NCBI RefSeq assembly: GCF_031127805.1
Contig: NZ_JARXHW010000018.1
Coordinates: 20,765 to 84,764 of the forward strand
From: Thalassobacterium maritimum
GTDB taxonomy: Bacteria; Verrucomicrobiota; Verrucomicrobiia; Opitutales; Coraliomargaritaceae
DNA: 64,000 nt
Direction of reading: 5' to 3'
Made by a program: the position numbers and the translations under genes. The notes below the pieces were generated by a model. The model worked only from the letters and a program-made list of their open reading frames with translations, ran no database searches and had not been told where the DNA came from. Shown piece after piece: positions 17,929 through 28,432 of this stretch. The number at the start of each line of letters is the position of its first letter. The stretch's first letter is position 1.

Positions 17929-19986
17929 ATGAAATCTATAGCTAGCCTCTTCTCCGCATTGATTTTGGGAGTTTTACTCGGCCGAATGGCTTTCCACGAA
18001 TCCAGCAAAACGATACGGGATACCGAACTCAACATCCAAGACGCTGAAGAAAGCTCGGCTATAACCGAATGGCAAGCATCCCCCCCAGTATTAGCCTCGG
18101 AGTCCTCGTGGAACAATATCTACTCGACGATGACGCGGATCGATCAATCTGATGCACAAGGCTTAGCGAGTATCGCGGTCGCGCTAACAGAACAAACCGA
18201 AGCACCCATAGCTAAGACCGCGCTTGAAATGACCGTGCGACGCTGGGCTGAGTTGGATCGGGACGGGGCGCTAGAATTTGCCAAGTCACACCTGCAGGCC
18301 ACAGAGGAGAGCCCTGCCCTATCAGCCATCTTAAGAATATGGACGAGCGAAGACAGTCAGGCAGCTTGGATGTATGCCACAGAATCAGGAACAGATTCGC
18401 GGCTAAAGAAGAAGATGCAGCAGACAATCATTAGTCAGCTCGCCATTACAGATCCGCTGCACGCACTCCACTTAATGTCACATAGCGAGCTATCAAGCGT
18501 GCGAAACGATTCCGCCCTGATCGTATCGATTTTCCATCAACTCGCCACAGAGGATGCCGAAAGCGCGATCATCGAAGCGGATCAGTTAACTACAGCTTCC
18601 AAGCGTGATGCTTATGGTGCCATCCTCGCCTATTTAGGAGCCAACGCCCCAAGCCGCGGGCTCGAACTACTAGAGACATTGCCAAATACGGCATCCATAG
18701 CTTGGAGCTATCAGCAGAGTTTTGTGAGCAGTTGGGTGAAGAAGGACCTCCAAGCGGCAGGGCGCCAGCTCATAGCGATGGAGTCTTCCGAGCTGCAGAA
18801 TCAACTGATTGGCGCGTTTATGAGTCGCGCAGCCTATCGTGACATCGATGCGACGCTTGAATGGGCAGAAAAAAATAATCAGAATCCTGCGCTCGATCAT
18901 GGCTGGCGCTCCTTGATGTGGGCATTGGCTCGCTCCGATTTGGATAAAGGAATCGCACTGATTTCTAACGACGGCCTAGTCACCCCACAAGCGCGTGATG
19001 GTTTCCTTAAATCGTGGTTAACCATAAACCCACAAGAGGTCGCCAACTGGAGCCAATTGCATTTAGACTCAAATGAAATTACGGATATTTTTCGCCATGA
19101 TATCAGGCAAATCACACAATCAGCTCCCAGCGCAGCGATGCAACTCATCGATTTGATGTCTCCGGGCGATGCCCGTGACAGCGTCATACAGCAAAACATC
19201 TATGGGCTCGCAGCCGCAGATACGATGGGCACCCTCAATTGGGTACTCACACAACCAGACGATGCGATCCGCCAAGCTGCCCTTCAAAACGTCATCGGCT
19301 CTTGGGCCAAGATAGAGCCCGAACAAGCCGCAGCATACACCTTTGAGAATTTTAGCGAAAACAGCATATTGCTTGTAGATCTAGCTAAGTCGGTTGCAAG
19401 CAACTGGGCAAAACATGACCCTTCCGAAGCACTCATCTGGGCAAGAGCAATCAAAGCAGAAGAGATCCGTCAAGAAGCCGTGGGCTACGCTTTGAGCGCT
19501 TGGGCAAGAAACGACAATACTGCGGCGGGCAATTATATCCTGGCCATGCCAGCCGATGAGGCTCGCTCAAGTTACATCAGACGACACGTTTTATTTACAA
19601 CAAAAGACAATCCTCAGAAAGCATTGGAATGGATCGAAGCTCTGCCCGAACAGGAAAAAACAGACTCCTTGACACAGAGTTTCGTCGCGGGCTGGGTGGG
19701 CGAAGATTCACTGGCCGCCTCCGAATGGGTCAACAGTCTCGCAGAGGGCCACCAACGAGATGTCGCAGCCACCGAGCTGGTCGGTCAAATTTATCAAAAA
19801 TCTCCCAAAGACGCACTCCCCTGGGCCTATTCGATCGAGAATGAAAAGTTACGCAATCAAGCACTCGGCAACATCGTCAGTGGAGCCAGTCGCTTGGATC
19901 AGGCGGTCGTCCAAGAAGCAATTAATGCGATGACGCTACCAGAAAAGCAAATGAAGTGGTATCGAGAACGATATCTCAAAGAATGA
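17929..19986 (+). CDS. Secreted or membrane-anchored helical-repeat protein, 685 aa
   Basis: Residues 1-23 form a signal anchor (MKSIASLFSALILGVLLGRM). The rest is built of about thirteen imperfect repeats of 35-40 residues with the pattern W..xDP..A..W...(L/A)P. Examples are VRRWAELDRDGALEFAKS, VIGSWAKIEPEQAAAY, NWAKHDPSEALIWARAI, ALSAWARNDNTAAGNYI, TKDNPQKALEWIEALP and GWVGEDSLAASEWVNSL. This predicts an alpha-solenoid of paired helices, a style frequent in Verrucomicrobia. No catalytic motif is visible. It stands alone between the glycosylase gene (divergent) and a DUF3817 gene. Function unknown; a protein-interaction scaffold in the periplasm is a reasonable guess. Confidence 0.8.
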   Translation: MKSIASLFSALILGVLLGRMAFHESSKTIRDTELNIQDAEESSAITEWQASPPVLASESSWNNIYSTMTRIDQSDAQGLASIAVALTEQTEAPIAKTALEMTVRRWAELDRDGALEFAKSHLQATEESPALSAILRIWTSEDSQAAWMYATESGTDSRLKKKMQQTIISQLAITDPLHALHLMSHSELSSVRNDSALIVSIFHQLATEDAESAIIEADQLTTASKRDAYGAILAYLGANAPSRGLELLETLPNTASIAWSYQQSFVSSWVKKDLQAAGRQLIAMESSELQNQLIGAFMSRAAYRDIDATLEWAEKNNQNPALDHGWRSLMWALARSDLDKGIALISNDGLVTPQARDGFLKSWLTINPQEVANWSQLHLDSNEITDIFRHDIRQITQSAPSAAMQLIDLMSPGDARDSVIQQNIYGLAAADTMGTLNWVLTQPDDAIRQAALQNVIGSWAKIEPEQAAAYTFENFSENSILLVDLAKSVASNWAKHDPSEALIWARAIKAEEIRQEAVGYALSAWARNDNTAAGNYILAMPADEARSSYIRRHVLFTTKDNPQKALEWIEALPEQEKTDSLTQSFVAGWVGEDSLAASEWVNSLAEGHQRDVAATELVGQIYQKSPKDALPWAYSIENEKLRNQALGNIVSGASRLDQAVVQEAINAMTLPEKQMKWYRERYLKE

Positions 19987-20054
19987 CAAAGAAATCTGGC
20001 TACGCATGCCAGGTCATTTGACTTTACTCGATTTATCGTATCCAACAGTGCGCT

Positions 20055-20363
20055 ATGTTTCGTTTCGACAGCACACTTCACCGCCTGCGCTCCGTAGGCA
20101 CCTGGGAAGCCATCTCCTCGATCTTGCTCTTCGGCATTGCGATGCCGCTTAAATATATTTGGGGCAACGATGTGCTGATCCGGCCAATCGGGATGGCACA
20201 CGGCATTTTGTGGATGGCCTACGTAGGCTTTGCCTTACTGGGTCAGCTGGATTACAAGTGGTCGTGGAAACTCACCGGCTGGCTACTGGTCGCCAGTATC
20301 GTGCCGGCCGGACCACTGTTCGCCGACGCAAAGTTGCTAAAAGCTTACGAAGCCAAGGTGTAG
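20055..20363 (+). CDS. DUF3817 domain membrane protein, 102 aa
   Basis: Small integral membrane protein with three predicted helices (about 17-36, 47-68 and 75-93). The family signature is present: a start like RLRSVGTWEAISSILLFGIAMPLKY, then PIGMAHGILWMAYVGFAL and WKLTGWLLVASIVPAGPLFAD. DUF3817 proteins are often fused to or next to inner-membrane transporters, but the function is unknown. The gene is followed at once by a long inverted repeat and then the DUF2959 gene. Confidence 0.82.
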   Translation: MFRFDSTLHRLRSVGTWEAISSILLFGIAMPLKYIWGNDVLIRPIGMAHGILWMAYVGFALLGQLDYKWSWKLTGWLLVASIVPAGPLFADAKLLKAYEAKV

Positions 20364-20428
20364 TCACGAGCTTCCAGCTTGTGCACGGGTGCTGCAACCA
20401 TCTCCGACAAGCTGGAAGCTTGTCACTA
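20361..20428. repeat. 22-bp inverted repeat between DUF3817 and DUF2959 genes
   Basis: Arms TAGTCACGAGCTTCCAGCTT (20361-20380, extended by GT) and the matching complement at 20407-20428 differ at three or so positions and flank a 24-base spacer. The first arm starts on the DUF3817 stop codon. It may serve as a terminator for DUF3817 or be a dispersed palindromic repeat. Confidence 0.75.
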
Positions 20429-20481
20429 CGAACGCGCTCTATGAAGTTGCAGTTTCGCTGAATCGCGCCACAGTTCGAACT

Positions 20482-21120
20482 ATGAAAGTATTTTATGCGA
20501 TCGTTTGTGCTGCGATGATTTTCTCTGCCACTGGCTGCCAGTCGGTTTATTATGCCTCCATGGAGAAGCTCGGCATCGAAAAACGTGAGTTGATGGTCGA
20601 TCGGGTGGAAGACGCCCGCGATGAACAAGAAGAGGCTAAGGAAACTTTTGCCGACGCACTCGAGGCCTTCACCGCCGTGACGGAGTATCAGGGCGGCGAT
20701 TTAGAGGCGGTTTATAGCAAAATCAACGCGGCCTACGAAGACAGTTTGAAAGCCGCCGAGCGCGTCTCCAAACGTATCGACAAAGTCGAGTCGGTGGCCG
20801 AAGCACTCTTCGCGGAATGGGAACAAGAACTGGAGTCCTACCAAAGCGCTAGCCTGCGTAGCTCCAGCCAACGCTCACTGCGCGAGACCCGCGCCAGCTA
20901 CAATGGCATGGTAACTAAGATGCGCAAAGCCGAAGCCAGCATGGCCCCCGTGGTCGAACTGTTTCAAGATCAAGTGCTCTACCTGAAGCACAACCTGAAC
21001 GCTCGCGCGATCGCCGCGCTGGATGTGGAAGTGGTCAAAATCCAAGAAGAAGTCGCCAGCCTGGTCAAAGAAATGGAAGCTTCTATCGACGAAGCCAATG
21101 CGTTTATGAGTCGGCTGTAG
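20482..21120 (+). CDS. DUF2959 family lipoprotein, 212 aa
   Basis: The start at 20482 gives a lipoprotein signal peptide with lipobox (MKVFYAIVCAAMIFSATGCQ, Cys at residue 19); the frame continues 31 codons upstream into the inverted repeat and is discarded. The mature protein is almost wholly helical and charged, with family motifs GCQSVYYASMEKLGIEKRE, LMVDRVEDARDEQEEAKE and ALEAFTAVTEYQGGDLEAVY. It should be an envelope-anchored coiled-coil protein. Function unknown. It converges on the DUF7000-like gene, with 5 bases between the stops. Confidence 0.85.
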   Translation: MKVFYAIVCAAMIFSATGCQSVYYASMEKLGIEKRELMVDRVEDARDEQEEAKETFADALEAFTAVTEYQGGDLEAVYSKINAAYEDSLKAAERVSKRIDKVESVAEALFAEWEQELESYQSASLRSSSQRSLRETRASYNGMVTKMRKAEASMAPVVELFQDQVLYLKHNLNARAIAALDVEVVKIQEEVASLVKEMEASIDEANAFMSRL

Positions 21121-21125
21121 ACAGC

Positions 21126-21626
21126 TCAACTCGCGTCCACTGCATTCAAAGACGCGACAATCTCACGCTCAAAAACAAGGAGCCCCTGCGTGAGCTGCTC
21201 CGTCAAACGGGCTTCATCGGCCAGCGAAAAATCATCGGACAGTATCGCTTTCACGATAGCTACATTCCCCACAGCGGGCTCAAGCAGTGGATGCTGATTG
21301 TATCCAGCTTGCCGTAACAATCCCCAATAACATTTGCCCACATCGCGATTGCGTGCGGTGAGCCAAACTTCAAAGTTAAACGTTTCGTAATTAAAAAGAA
21401 CCGTCAGCTTGAGATCACGCTCCTTTAGCGGCTCTGGAAAAAATGCGAAATGAGTGATATCCAAATAGCCTTGGTAAATTCCTGACACCTGCCGTGGACC
21501 ATGTTGTTCAGCCAAAGCAGATCGCAATCGCGCCATGTAGGATACGATTCCCTTATAGGCATTTCGAATGGAGCCCTCTTTTAAACGGGCACGTAACTCT
21601 TGAATGTCTTGATCAATATCACTCAT
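21126..21626 (-). CDS. DUF7000-like protein, 166 aa
   Basis: Cytosolic protein of about the length of a small uncharacterised family found in Firmicutes and other bacteria. Recognisable stretches are SIRNAYKGIVSYMARLR, GIYQGYLDITHFAFFPE and LKLTVLFNYETFNFEVWL. It is 22 bases downstream of the AraC/GyrI-like regulator gene and probably co-transcribed with it. Function unknown; the family name is from memory and should be checked by profile search. Confidence 0.65.
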   Translation of the reverse strand: MSDIDQDIQELRARLKEGSIRNAYKGIVSYMARLRSALAEQHGPRQVSGIYQGYLDITHFAFFPEPLKERDLKLTVLFNYETFNFEVWLTARNRDVGKCYWGLLRQAGYNQHPLLEPAVGNVAIVKAILSDDFSLADEARLTEQLTQGLLVFEREIVASLNAVDAS

Positions 21627-21648
21627 TTCGCAGCTCTCATTAGATTAG

Positions 21649-22563
21649 TTATACTTTTTCTTTGAGTGGGATACAGATGTCGACCAACCACTTCCCCTCG
21701 GGGTGCTCCATTCCATTATTCTGATAGAGCTCAAAGCAAGGGCCATCTCCGGCCTCGAATCCGCTATCGCACAGCCAGACAAAGGCATCTTGCCAGGCCT
21801 GCTGAAATGCATCCTCCGTCACTTCGGCATGATGCACCACATAGGAGCCTCCACGGATTGTCTGAATACAGACCTTCCCCTCTGCGGCGGTGCCAGCGGG
21901 CACCATGATGCAGGCATCAAAACGGCATTTCTCCGCCGGCGTGACCTCGGGGTTGTCCCAATAGATTGCCAGCATCTTACCGGGAGCGATTAAATTGCGA
22001 GGTCCCGCATACTCCATTAATTCGATAAATGCCGGCTGGCAGGTTTCTTTGCTATAGGCCCCCATCCGGCGGACATAGGCAACTTCAGATTCAGGTAGAA
22101 CTTTAACTTCTGTATTCATTTTCATTTTCTTCGTTAGTTTGGATAGATTCTTTGTGACTGAATCTACATCATACCTAATTTGGAAAAGAGATGCGTTTTC
22201 GTTCTTGCTGAGCCTGTGTCCAATCTTGCTATGACGATACTCGGTGGGGCTAAGGCTAAAGTGCTTACGAAAGGCTTTCGCAAAATTCTGCGAACTAGAG
22301 AAGCCGCACTCTATCGCGATGGTGGTGATATCACCGCCCGGCGTAGCAATCAAACGACTGGCCGCGGATTCCAGTCGTAGACGACGCGTAAAGCTAGCAA
22401 CCGTTTCACCAACGGAGGCCTTAAATATACGGTGAAAATGAAAGGCAGAAAAGGAAGCAGACGCCGCGATCTCCTCCAGTGAAAGCTCACGCTCAAGATT
22501 CTGGCTGATAAAATTCATCGCGCAGCATATGCGCTTCTGGTAATCGACAGTCTTGGGCTCCAT
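21649..22563 (-). CDS. AraC family regulator with C-terminal GyrI-like effector domain, 304 aa
   Basis: Transcription regulator of the MarA/Rob-with-GyrI type. Residues about 8-108 form the two helix-turn-helix motifs (LSLEEIAASASFSAFHFHRIFKA; TTIAIECGFSSSQNFAKAFRKHF). Residues about 148-304 form a GyrI-like small-molecule-binding domain (VKVLPESEVAYVRRMGAY, ACIMVPAGTA, GGSYVVHHAEVTEDAFQQAW). Proteins of this layout typically sense hydrophobic compounds or drugs. It precedes the DUF7000-like gene on the same strand. The target genes cannot be inferred. Confidence 0.88.
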   Translation of the reverse strand: MEPKTVDYQKRICCAMNFISQNLERELSLEEIAASASFSAFHFHRIFKASVGETVASFTRRLRLESAASRLIATPGGDITTIAIECGFSSSQNFAKAFRKHFSLSPTEYRHSKIGHRLSKNENASLFQIRYDVDSVTKNLSKLTKKMKMNTEVKVLPESEVAYVRRMGAYSKETCQPAFIELMEYAGPRNLIAPGKMLAIYWDNPEVTPAEKCRFDACIMVPAGTAAEGKVCIQTIRGGSYVVHHAEVTEDAFQQAWQDAFVWLCDSGFEAGDGPCFELYQNNGMEHPEGKWLVDICIPLKEKV

Positions 22564-22779
22564 GAATGTTTCGTTGTTTTAAGGCTTACAGCAATTGAAG
22601 TCACGAGAGTATAATGAGATGCGAAGCGCCATTGCAAGCGCACGGCGCAGAGCCTTTTACCTAAGAGGCTGGACTGATTCTGTGCCTAAAAGGTTGGAGT
22701 TCCGTCTCTTGACACGGCGTAGCTCGGAGAGCGTAGACGGTTTAGACGGTCGCGTCGTGCCAGCCCGCTCACACAAAAC

Positions 22780-22818
22780 AGCCCCTGACCGCGATGCGCG
22801 ATACAGGGGCTGCTGAAA
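22780..22818 (-). terminator. Terminator after pyruvate carboxylase
   Basis: CAGCCCCTG and CAGGGGCTG form a 9-bp stem, with an additional short inner CGCG pairing. Read on the minus strand it is followed by TTTTG. It lies 21 bases past the pyc stop codon. Confidence 0.8.
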
Positions 22819-22838
22819 AACTACGACGGATCCGACGA

Positions 22839-25800
22839 CTAGCGTAACTTGACCAAGAGGTCCTTACTTTCGACCTGGTCGCCGGCCTGAACTTCGACTT
22901 GATCGATGATGCCGTCGGCGAGTGCGTAGACGGTCGTCTGCATCTTCATGGCTTCCAGAATAGCGAGCTTGTCGCCCTTCTTCACCTTGTGGCCCACGGT
23001 AGCTGTCACTGCACTCACCATCGCAGGGATGGGTGCACCGACTTGCATCTTGTCCGCAGAGTCGGCTTTGACGCGGCGCTTAGTCTCGGACTGAATCGAG
23101 TGGTCCTTGATGACACACTCACGGGCACGGCCGTTGAGCTCGAAGGTGAGTGTGCGCAGGCCTTCTTTATCAGGCTCGCTGACGTAGATGAGTTTAATAA
23201 TAAGCACTTTGCCCTCTTCGATCTCGACCGATATTTCCTCGCCGGGCTTGAGACCGTAGAAGAACGCGGGAGTCGGCAACACGCGGGCGTGCCCATACTC
23301 GTTGATATATTTGACCAGATCCTTGAAGACCTGTGGATACATCAGGTATGCGTAGAGATCATCGTCGTTGCATTCGCTGCGCTTAGTGATCGCCTTGACC
23401 TCTTCGCGAGTCGCCGCGAGATCGACTTTTTCGGCACGGGCGCCGGGGCGGCCTTTGTAAGGTTTGCGATCACCAAGCACGACCTTTTGCACATCCTTGG
23501 GCCAGCCGCCCTTGGGTTGGCCGAGGCCACCGGAGAGCATGTCGACCACCGACTCAGGAAATGCAGTGCCGGGCTCGAGGTTGACCATATCCTTGGGCTC
23601 AACGCCCTTGGTCAGCAGGAACATGGATAAGTCGCCCACAACTTTGGAAGACGGTGTGACTTTGACAATGTCGCCGAGCACTTCGTTGACCTCGTGGTAG
23701 TAACGCACCACTTCCGGCCAGCGTGCGCCGAGGCCGAGGGCGCGGGCTTGCTCGCGCAGGTTGGTGTATTGACCGCCTGGCATTTCGTGGCGATAAACTT
23801 CGGCACTGCCAAACTTGGGGCTGGTGTCGAAAGGCTCGTAGTATTGGCGAATCGCCTCCCAGTAGATGGAGAGGTCGTCGAAGAACTTTTGATCCAGACC
23901 GGTATCGCGTTTATCGCCGCGCATGGCGTTGATAATCGAGTTCAGGTTGGGCTGTGCGGTGAGTCCGGAGAGCGACGCGATCGAAAGGTCGACCGCGTCA
24001 ACGCCTGCTTCGGCTGCCTTGATAATAGACGCACCGGCGATACCGCTGGAGTCGTGCGTGTGGAAGTGCACTGGCAGCGCCACTGCAGCGCGCAGGGCCT
24101 TGATCAGTTTATAGGCTGCGTGCGGATGGCAGAGGCCGGACATGTCCTTGAGCGCGATGATATGAGCACCCATTTTCTCCAGCTCTTGGGCCATTTGGAC
24201 GTAATACTCGAGGGTGTATTTGTCGCGGTCGTCGTTGAGGATATCGCCGGTGTAGCAAATAGTAGCCTCACACACGGAATTGGTATCCTTGCGAATCGAG
24301 TCCATCGCGACCTTGAGGTTCGGCAAGTAGTTGAGCGAATCGAAGACGCGGAAGATATCCATGCCGCACTCAGCGGAGTGCTTGATGAAGCCACGGATGA
24401 CGTTGTCCGGATAATTGGAATAACCGACCCCGTTGGCGCCGCGCAGCAACATCTGAAAACAGATATTGGGGATGCGTTCCCGCAAACGACGCAAGCGCTT
24501 GAATGGATTCTCATGCAGGAAGCGCATGGACGTGTCGAAGGTGGCACCGCCCCAGCATTCGAGACTGTAGAGTTTGTCACCGTGTTGTGCGATCGCGTCG
24601 GCAACTTCCAGCTGATCTGAGCTACGCATGCGTGCGGCCAGCAGTGATTGATGCGCATCGCGCATGGTGGTGTCGGTGATCAATAGGCGCTTTTGCTTAC
24701 GCGTCCACTCGGCAAATTTCTCGGGGCCGTGCTTGGTCAGGTAGTCCTTAGTGCCCGCGGGTTTAGGCTGCTTGGGATCGTAGTCAGGAACGATCACAGG
24801 CAAATCCATCAGCGGCACGGGACGGCCTTTCACTTGATCGTTGCCATTAACGATGGTCTCCCCGAGCAGCTTAAGTAGCTTGGTGGCACGGTCACGGCGG
24901 CGGCTGAAGTTAAAGAGCGCCGGCGTGGTATCGATCAACGTCGTGATGGCCTCCCCAGTGAGGAAAGTATCGTGGTGAATGACGTTCTCAATGAAGGGGA
25001 TATTAGTCTTCACGCCACGGATACGGAACTCACGCAGCGCACGGTCCATACGCTGGATCGCGAGCTCAAAGGTGCGCGCGGAAGCAGTGAGCTTGACCAG
25101 CAAGGAATCGTAGAAGGGAGTAATCACAGCCCCGGTATCGCCCATGGCGCCGTCGAGGCGAATGCCCAGGCCGGCGGCACTGCGGTAGTTGACAATCTTA
25201 CCGTAATCAGGTGCGAAATTTTTCTCAGGGTCTTCCGTGGTGATGCGAGCCTGGATGGCGTAACCGTTACGTGGCACATCCTCTTGCGCAGGGATGCCGA
25301 TCTCGTCGCTAAAGAGACTATACCCCTGAGCAATGAGGCACTGTGTGCGCACGATATCGATGCCAGTAATCACCTCCGTCACCGTGTGCTCCACCTGAAT
25401 GCGTGGGTTCATTTCGATGAAGAACCACTCGTGAGTATCCAGATCCAACAAGAACTCAACAGTGCCGGCATTGTAGTAGCCAATGGACTTGGCGATCTTG
25501 ACGGCCGCATCGCAGAGGTCTTTACGCACATCATCAGGAAGGCCCACCGAGGGTGCGATCTCGATGACCTTTTGGTGACGACGCTGCACCGAGCAGTCGC
25601 GCTCGTGCAGGTGCACAACGTTGCCCTGCTTATCGCCCAAGATTTGAACTTCGATGTGTTTCGCGCGCCCAATATAGCGCTCAAGAAAGACCGCATCATT
25701 TCCAAAAGCGCGGCCTGCCTCGCCCTGTGCTTCGTCCAGCAGCGGAATTAAATCCTTAGGATCTTTCACCACGCGCATACCGCGCCCGCCACCACCAAAG

Positions 25801-26279
25801 GCCGCTTTAATGATCAACGGAAAGCCCACTTTTTTCGCGATTTTGACTGCTTCGTCGCGATCACTAATGGGGTCCTGCGTGCCTGGCAAGGTCGGCACCT
25901 TTGCCTTTTCCGCAATCTTACGCGCTTCAATCTTGTCACCCATGCGTCCCAAAAGCTCCGCGCTGGGGCCGACAAAGGTCAGACCATTTTCCTCACAGGC
26001 ACGCGCAAAATCAGCGTTTTCCGAAAGGAAGCCATAACCGGGATGAATCAGGTCGACGCCCTTCTTCTTCGCCAAATCGATAATGCTCGGGATATCCAGA
26101 TAAGCCGCCACGGGGCCCTGCCCTTTACCCACCAGATACGCTTCATCCGCCTTGAAGCGGTGCACGCCAAAGCGATCTTCATTCGCATAGACGGCAACAG
26201 TGCGATAGCCCAGTTCGGTTGCACTGCGAAAGATACGTACAGCGATCTCGCTGCGATTAGCGGCTAGTAATTTCTTCAT
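22839..26279 (-). CDS. pyc: Pyruvate carboxylase, 1146 aa
   Basis: Cytoplasmic biotin enzyme that makes oxaloacetate from pyruvate, bicarbonate and ATP, refilling the TCA cycle. Domains in order: biotin carboxylase (1-455; ATP-grasp GGGGRGMRVV, metal/ATP site FFIEMNPRIQVEHTVTE), carboxyltransferase (about 530-800; LLITDTTMRDAHQSLLA, with metal-binding HFHTHDSSG), PC tetramerisation/linker region, and a C-terminal biotinyl domain with the biotin-accepting lysine in LEAMKMQ. All domains are in one chain of the usual length. The start ATG at 26279 begins MKKLLAANRSEIAVRIFRSA as expected. The two aconitase genes nearby belong to the same pathway but are not in an operon with it. Confidence 0.97.
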   Translation of the reverse strand: MKKLLAANRSEIAVRIFRSATELGYRTVAVYANEDRFGVHRFKADEAYLVGKGQGPVAAYLDIPSIIDLAKKKGVDLIHPGYGFLSENADFARACEENGLTFVGPSAELLGRMGDKIEARKIAEKAKVPTLPGTQDPISDRDEAVKIAKKVGFPLIIKAAFGGGGRGMRVVKDPKDLIPLLDEAQGEAGRAFGNDAVFLERYIGRAKHIEVQILGDKQGNVVHLHERDCSVQRRHQKVIEIAPSVGLPDDVRKDLCDAAVKIAKSIGYYNAGTVEFLLDLDTHEWFFIEMNPRIQVEHTVTEVITGIDIVRTQCLIAQGYSLFSDEIGIPAQEDVPRNGYAIQARITTEDPEKNFAPDYGKIVNYRSAAGLGIRLDGAMGDTGAVITPFYDSLLVKLTASARTFELAIQRMDRALREFRIRGVKTNIPFIENVIHHDTFLTGEAITTLIDTTPALFNFSRRRDRATKLLKLLGETIVNGNDQVKGRPVPLMDLPVIVPDYDPKQPKPAGTKDYLTKHGPEKFAEWTRKQKRLLITDTTMRDAHQSLLAARMRSSDQLEVADAIAQHGDKLYSLECWGGATFDTSMRFLHENPFKRLRRLRERIPNICFQMLLRGANGVGYSNYPDNVIRGFIKHSAECGMDIFRVFDSLNYLPNLKVAMDSIRKDTNSVCEATICYTGDILNDDRDKYTLEYYVQMAQELEKMGAHIIALKDMSGLCHPHAAYKLIKALRAAVALPVHFHTHDSSGIAGASIIKAAEAGVDAVDLSIASLSGLTAQPNLNSIINAMRGDKRDTGLDQKFFDDLSIYWEAIRQYYEPFDTSPKFGSAEVYRHEMPGGQYTNLREQARALGLGARWPEVVRYYHEVNEVLGDIVKVTPSSKVVGDLSMFLLTKGVEPKDMVNLEPGTAFPESVVDMLSGGLGQPKGGWPKDVQKVVLGDRKPYKGRPGARAEKVDLAATREEVKAITKRSECNDDDLYAYLMYPQVFKDLVKYINEYGHARVLPTPAFFYGLKPGEEISVEIEEGKVLIIKLIYVSEPDKEGLRTLTFELNGRARECVIKDHSIQSETKRRVKADSADKMQVGAPIPAMVSAVTATVGHKVKKGDKLAILEAMKMQTTVYALADGIIDQVEVQAGDQVESKDLLVKLR

Positions 26280-26365
26280 AGGGTAGGATCAATGATAGTA
26301 GTAATATGTGGTAGGAAAGGGAGAGAAAAGCAGCGCATCCGCGCTGTCAATAGGAGTCGGAACTC

Positions 26366-27427
26366 CTAAGACTCCAGCACTTCTTTTTTTACACCACTAA
26401 CAACCTCTCCATTACCCGACAATAAGATCGCCACCGGACGAGTCGCAGGAAAATACGAGCAAACGATCATAATAATCACCGTAATCGGCACACAGAGAAA
26501 CATCCCTGGAATCCCCCAAATTGAGCCCCATAAGCCCAGTGAAAGCAAAATGACAATCGGGCTGAGATTAAGACGATTCCCCATCAGCTTCGGCTCCAGC
26601 AAACTACCAATACAAAATTGTACTGCCGTCAAAACCGAAACCGTAACGATGAAGGGCCCCAGCGTCTCAAACTGTACCAGTGTTAACATTGATGGAAATG
26701 CGGTGGCAATAATCGAGCCGATGGTAGGAATGAAATTGAGCAAAAAGATCAGCACCGCCCAGAAACTCGCAAAATCCACCTCTACGATCTTAAGCACAAA
26801 ATAACTAATCAATCCAGTCGACGCGCTGGTGAGCACTTTGATCCCCACATAACTGCGTATATCCGAACGCATCTTATCAATCAACTCAAAGGCATCCTTC
26901 TGCCGTTCGGGATGACGAATGATCGCCTTCATCTTATCGCCGAACGTGCGTTGCTCCAAGAGTAGGAAAATCAAGTAAACCGTAATAATGCCCATGCTAC
27001 TGACCAGAGCACGCACCGTCGCCCCAAAGCTCTGCAAATAGGCACCAAAATCTAATTGGTTCAGAAATTCGCGAATATTAGGCACCTCTTCCGCACCAAA
27101 GAGCCGATAGCCCTTATAAATCAACGCTTCGAGGTTCTTCTGATACACTGGAGCCACCTCAATCACACTCTTAATGTTCACCGTGATCAACTGCACCAAA
27201 TAAGACAAAGAAAGTAAAATGATCCCAATCGCCAATATCATGGCAATCGGCTTAGGGACAGAAAAGCCATGCAGGCTCGGTGAAGCGATGGCGTGCGCCA
27301 AAATACTAATCAAATAAGCGACCGCTCCCGCAATAACGAGCGGTAACAACAAAGTCTGCCCTAAATAGAGCAAATAGAAGGTCAAAAAGACGATAATCAT
27401 CGCCATCGCGACACGCTGTATTTTCAT
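26366..27427 (-). CDS. AI-2E family (PerM-type) membrane transporter, 353 aa
   Basis: Integral membrane protein with about eight predicted helices. Family signatures are visible: LLLPLVIAGAVAYLISILA near the N-terminus, the soluble stretch VAPVYQKNLEAL, the motif ALIFLLNFIPTIGSIIA-like segment (FWAVLIFLLNFIPTIGS), and EPKLMGNRLNLSPIVILLSLGLWGSIWG-type C-terminal core. Members export diverse small molecules or act as Na+/H+ antiporters; the AI-2 name comes from TqsA, so the substrate is unknown. It is between pyc and hisA on the same strand, with gaps of 86 and 68 bases. Confidence 0.88.
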   Translation of the reverse strand: MKIQRVAMAMIIVFLTFYLLYLGQTLLLPLVIAGAVAYLISILAHAIASPSLHGFSVPKPIAMILAIGIILLSLSYLVQLITVNIKSVIEVAPVYQKNLEALIYKGYRLFGAEEVPNIREFLNQLDFGAYLQSFGATVRALVSSMGIITVYLIFLLLEQRTFGDKMKAIIRHPERQKDAFELIDKMRSDIRSYVGIKVLTSASTGLISYFVLKIVEVDFASFWAVLIFLLNFIPTIGSIIATAFPSMLTLVQFETLGPFIVTVSVLTAVQFCIGSLLEPKLMGNRLNLSPIVILLSLGLWGSIWGIPGMFLCVPITVIIMIVCSYFPATRPVAILLSGNGEVVSGVKKEVLES

Positions 27428-27495
27428 AAGTAAGCTCGATAGTAGACATCACCGTTGCTTTGTCCAACGCGTTTGTCTACGAGTTCATGCGAAAC

Positions 27496-28263
<768 letters not shown>

Positions 28264-28432
28264 AAATCACAGACAAACCCAATGCTCCAGAACTGAAAAG
28301 CTCAAATAATCGCTACAATTGAGTAAAATAGGTAGAATACCTCTCCAAGGATCAGGGAAAAAGCTTGAAAGAAGCAAAATATCGCGCAAGGTAATGGCGT
28401 TCATTTCTCTCTACACACAACGTAACTCTGCT

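Noticed and set aside
23694..24620. 308-residue plus-strand open frame inside pyc
   Set aside because: Fully covered by the clear pyruvate carboxylase gene on the other strand; long shadow frames are expected in GC-rich conserved genes.
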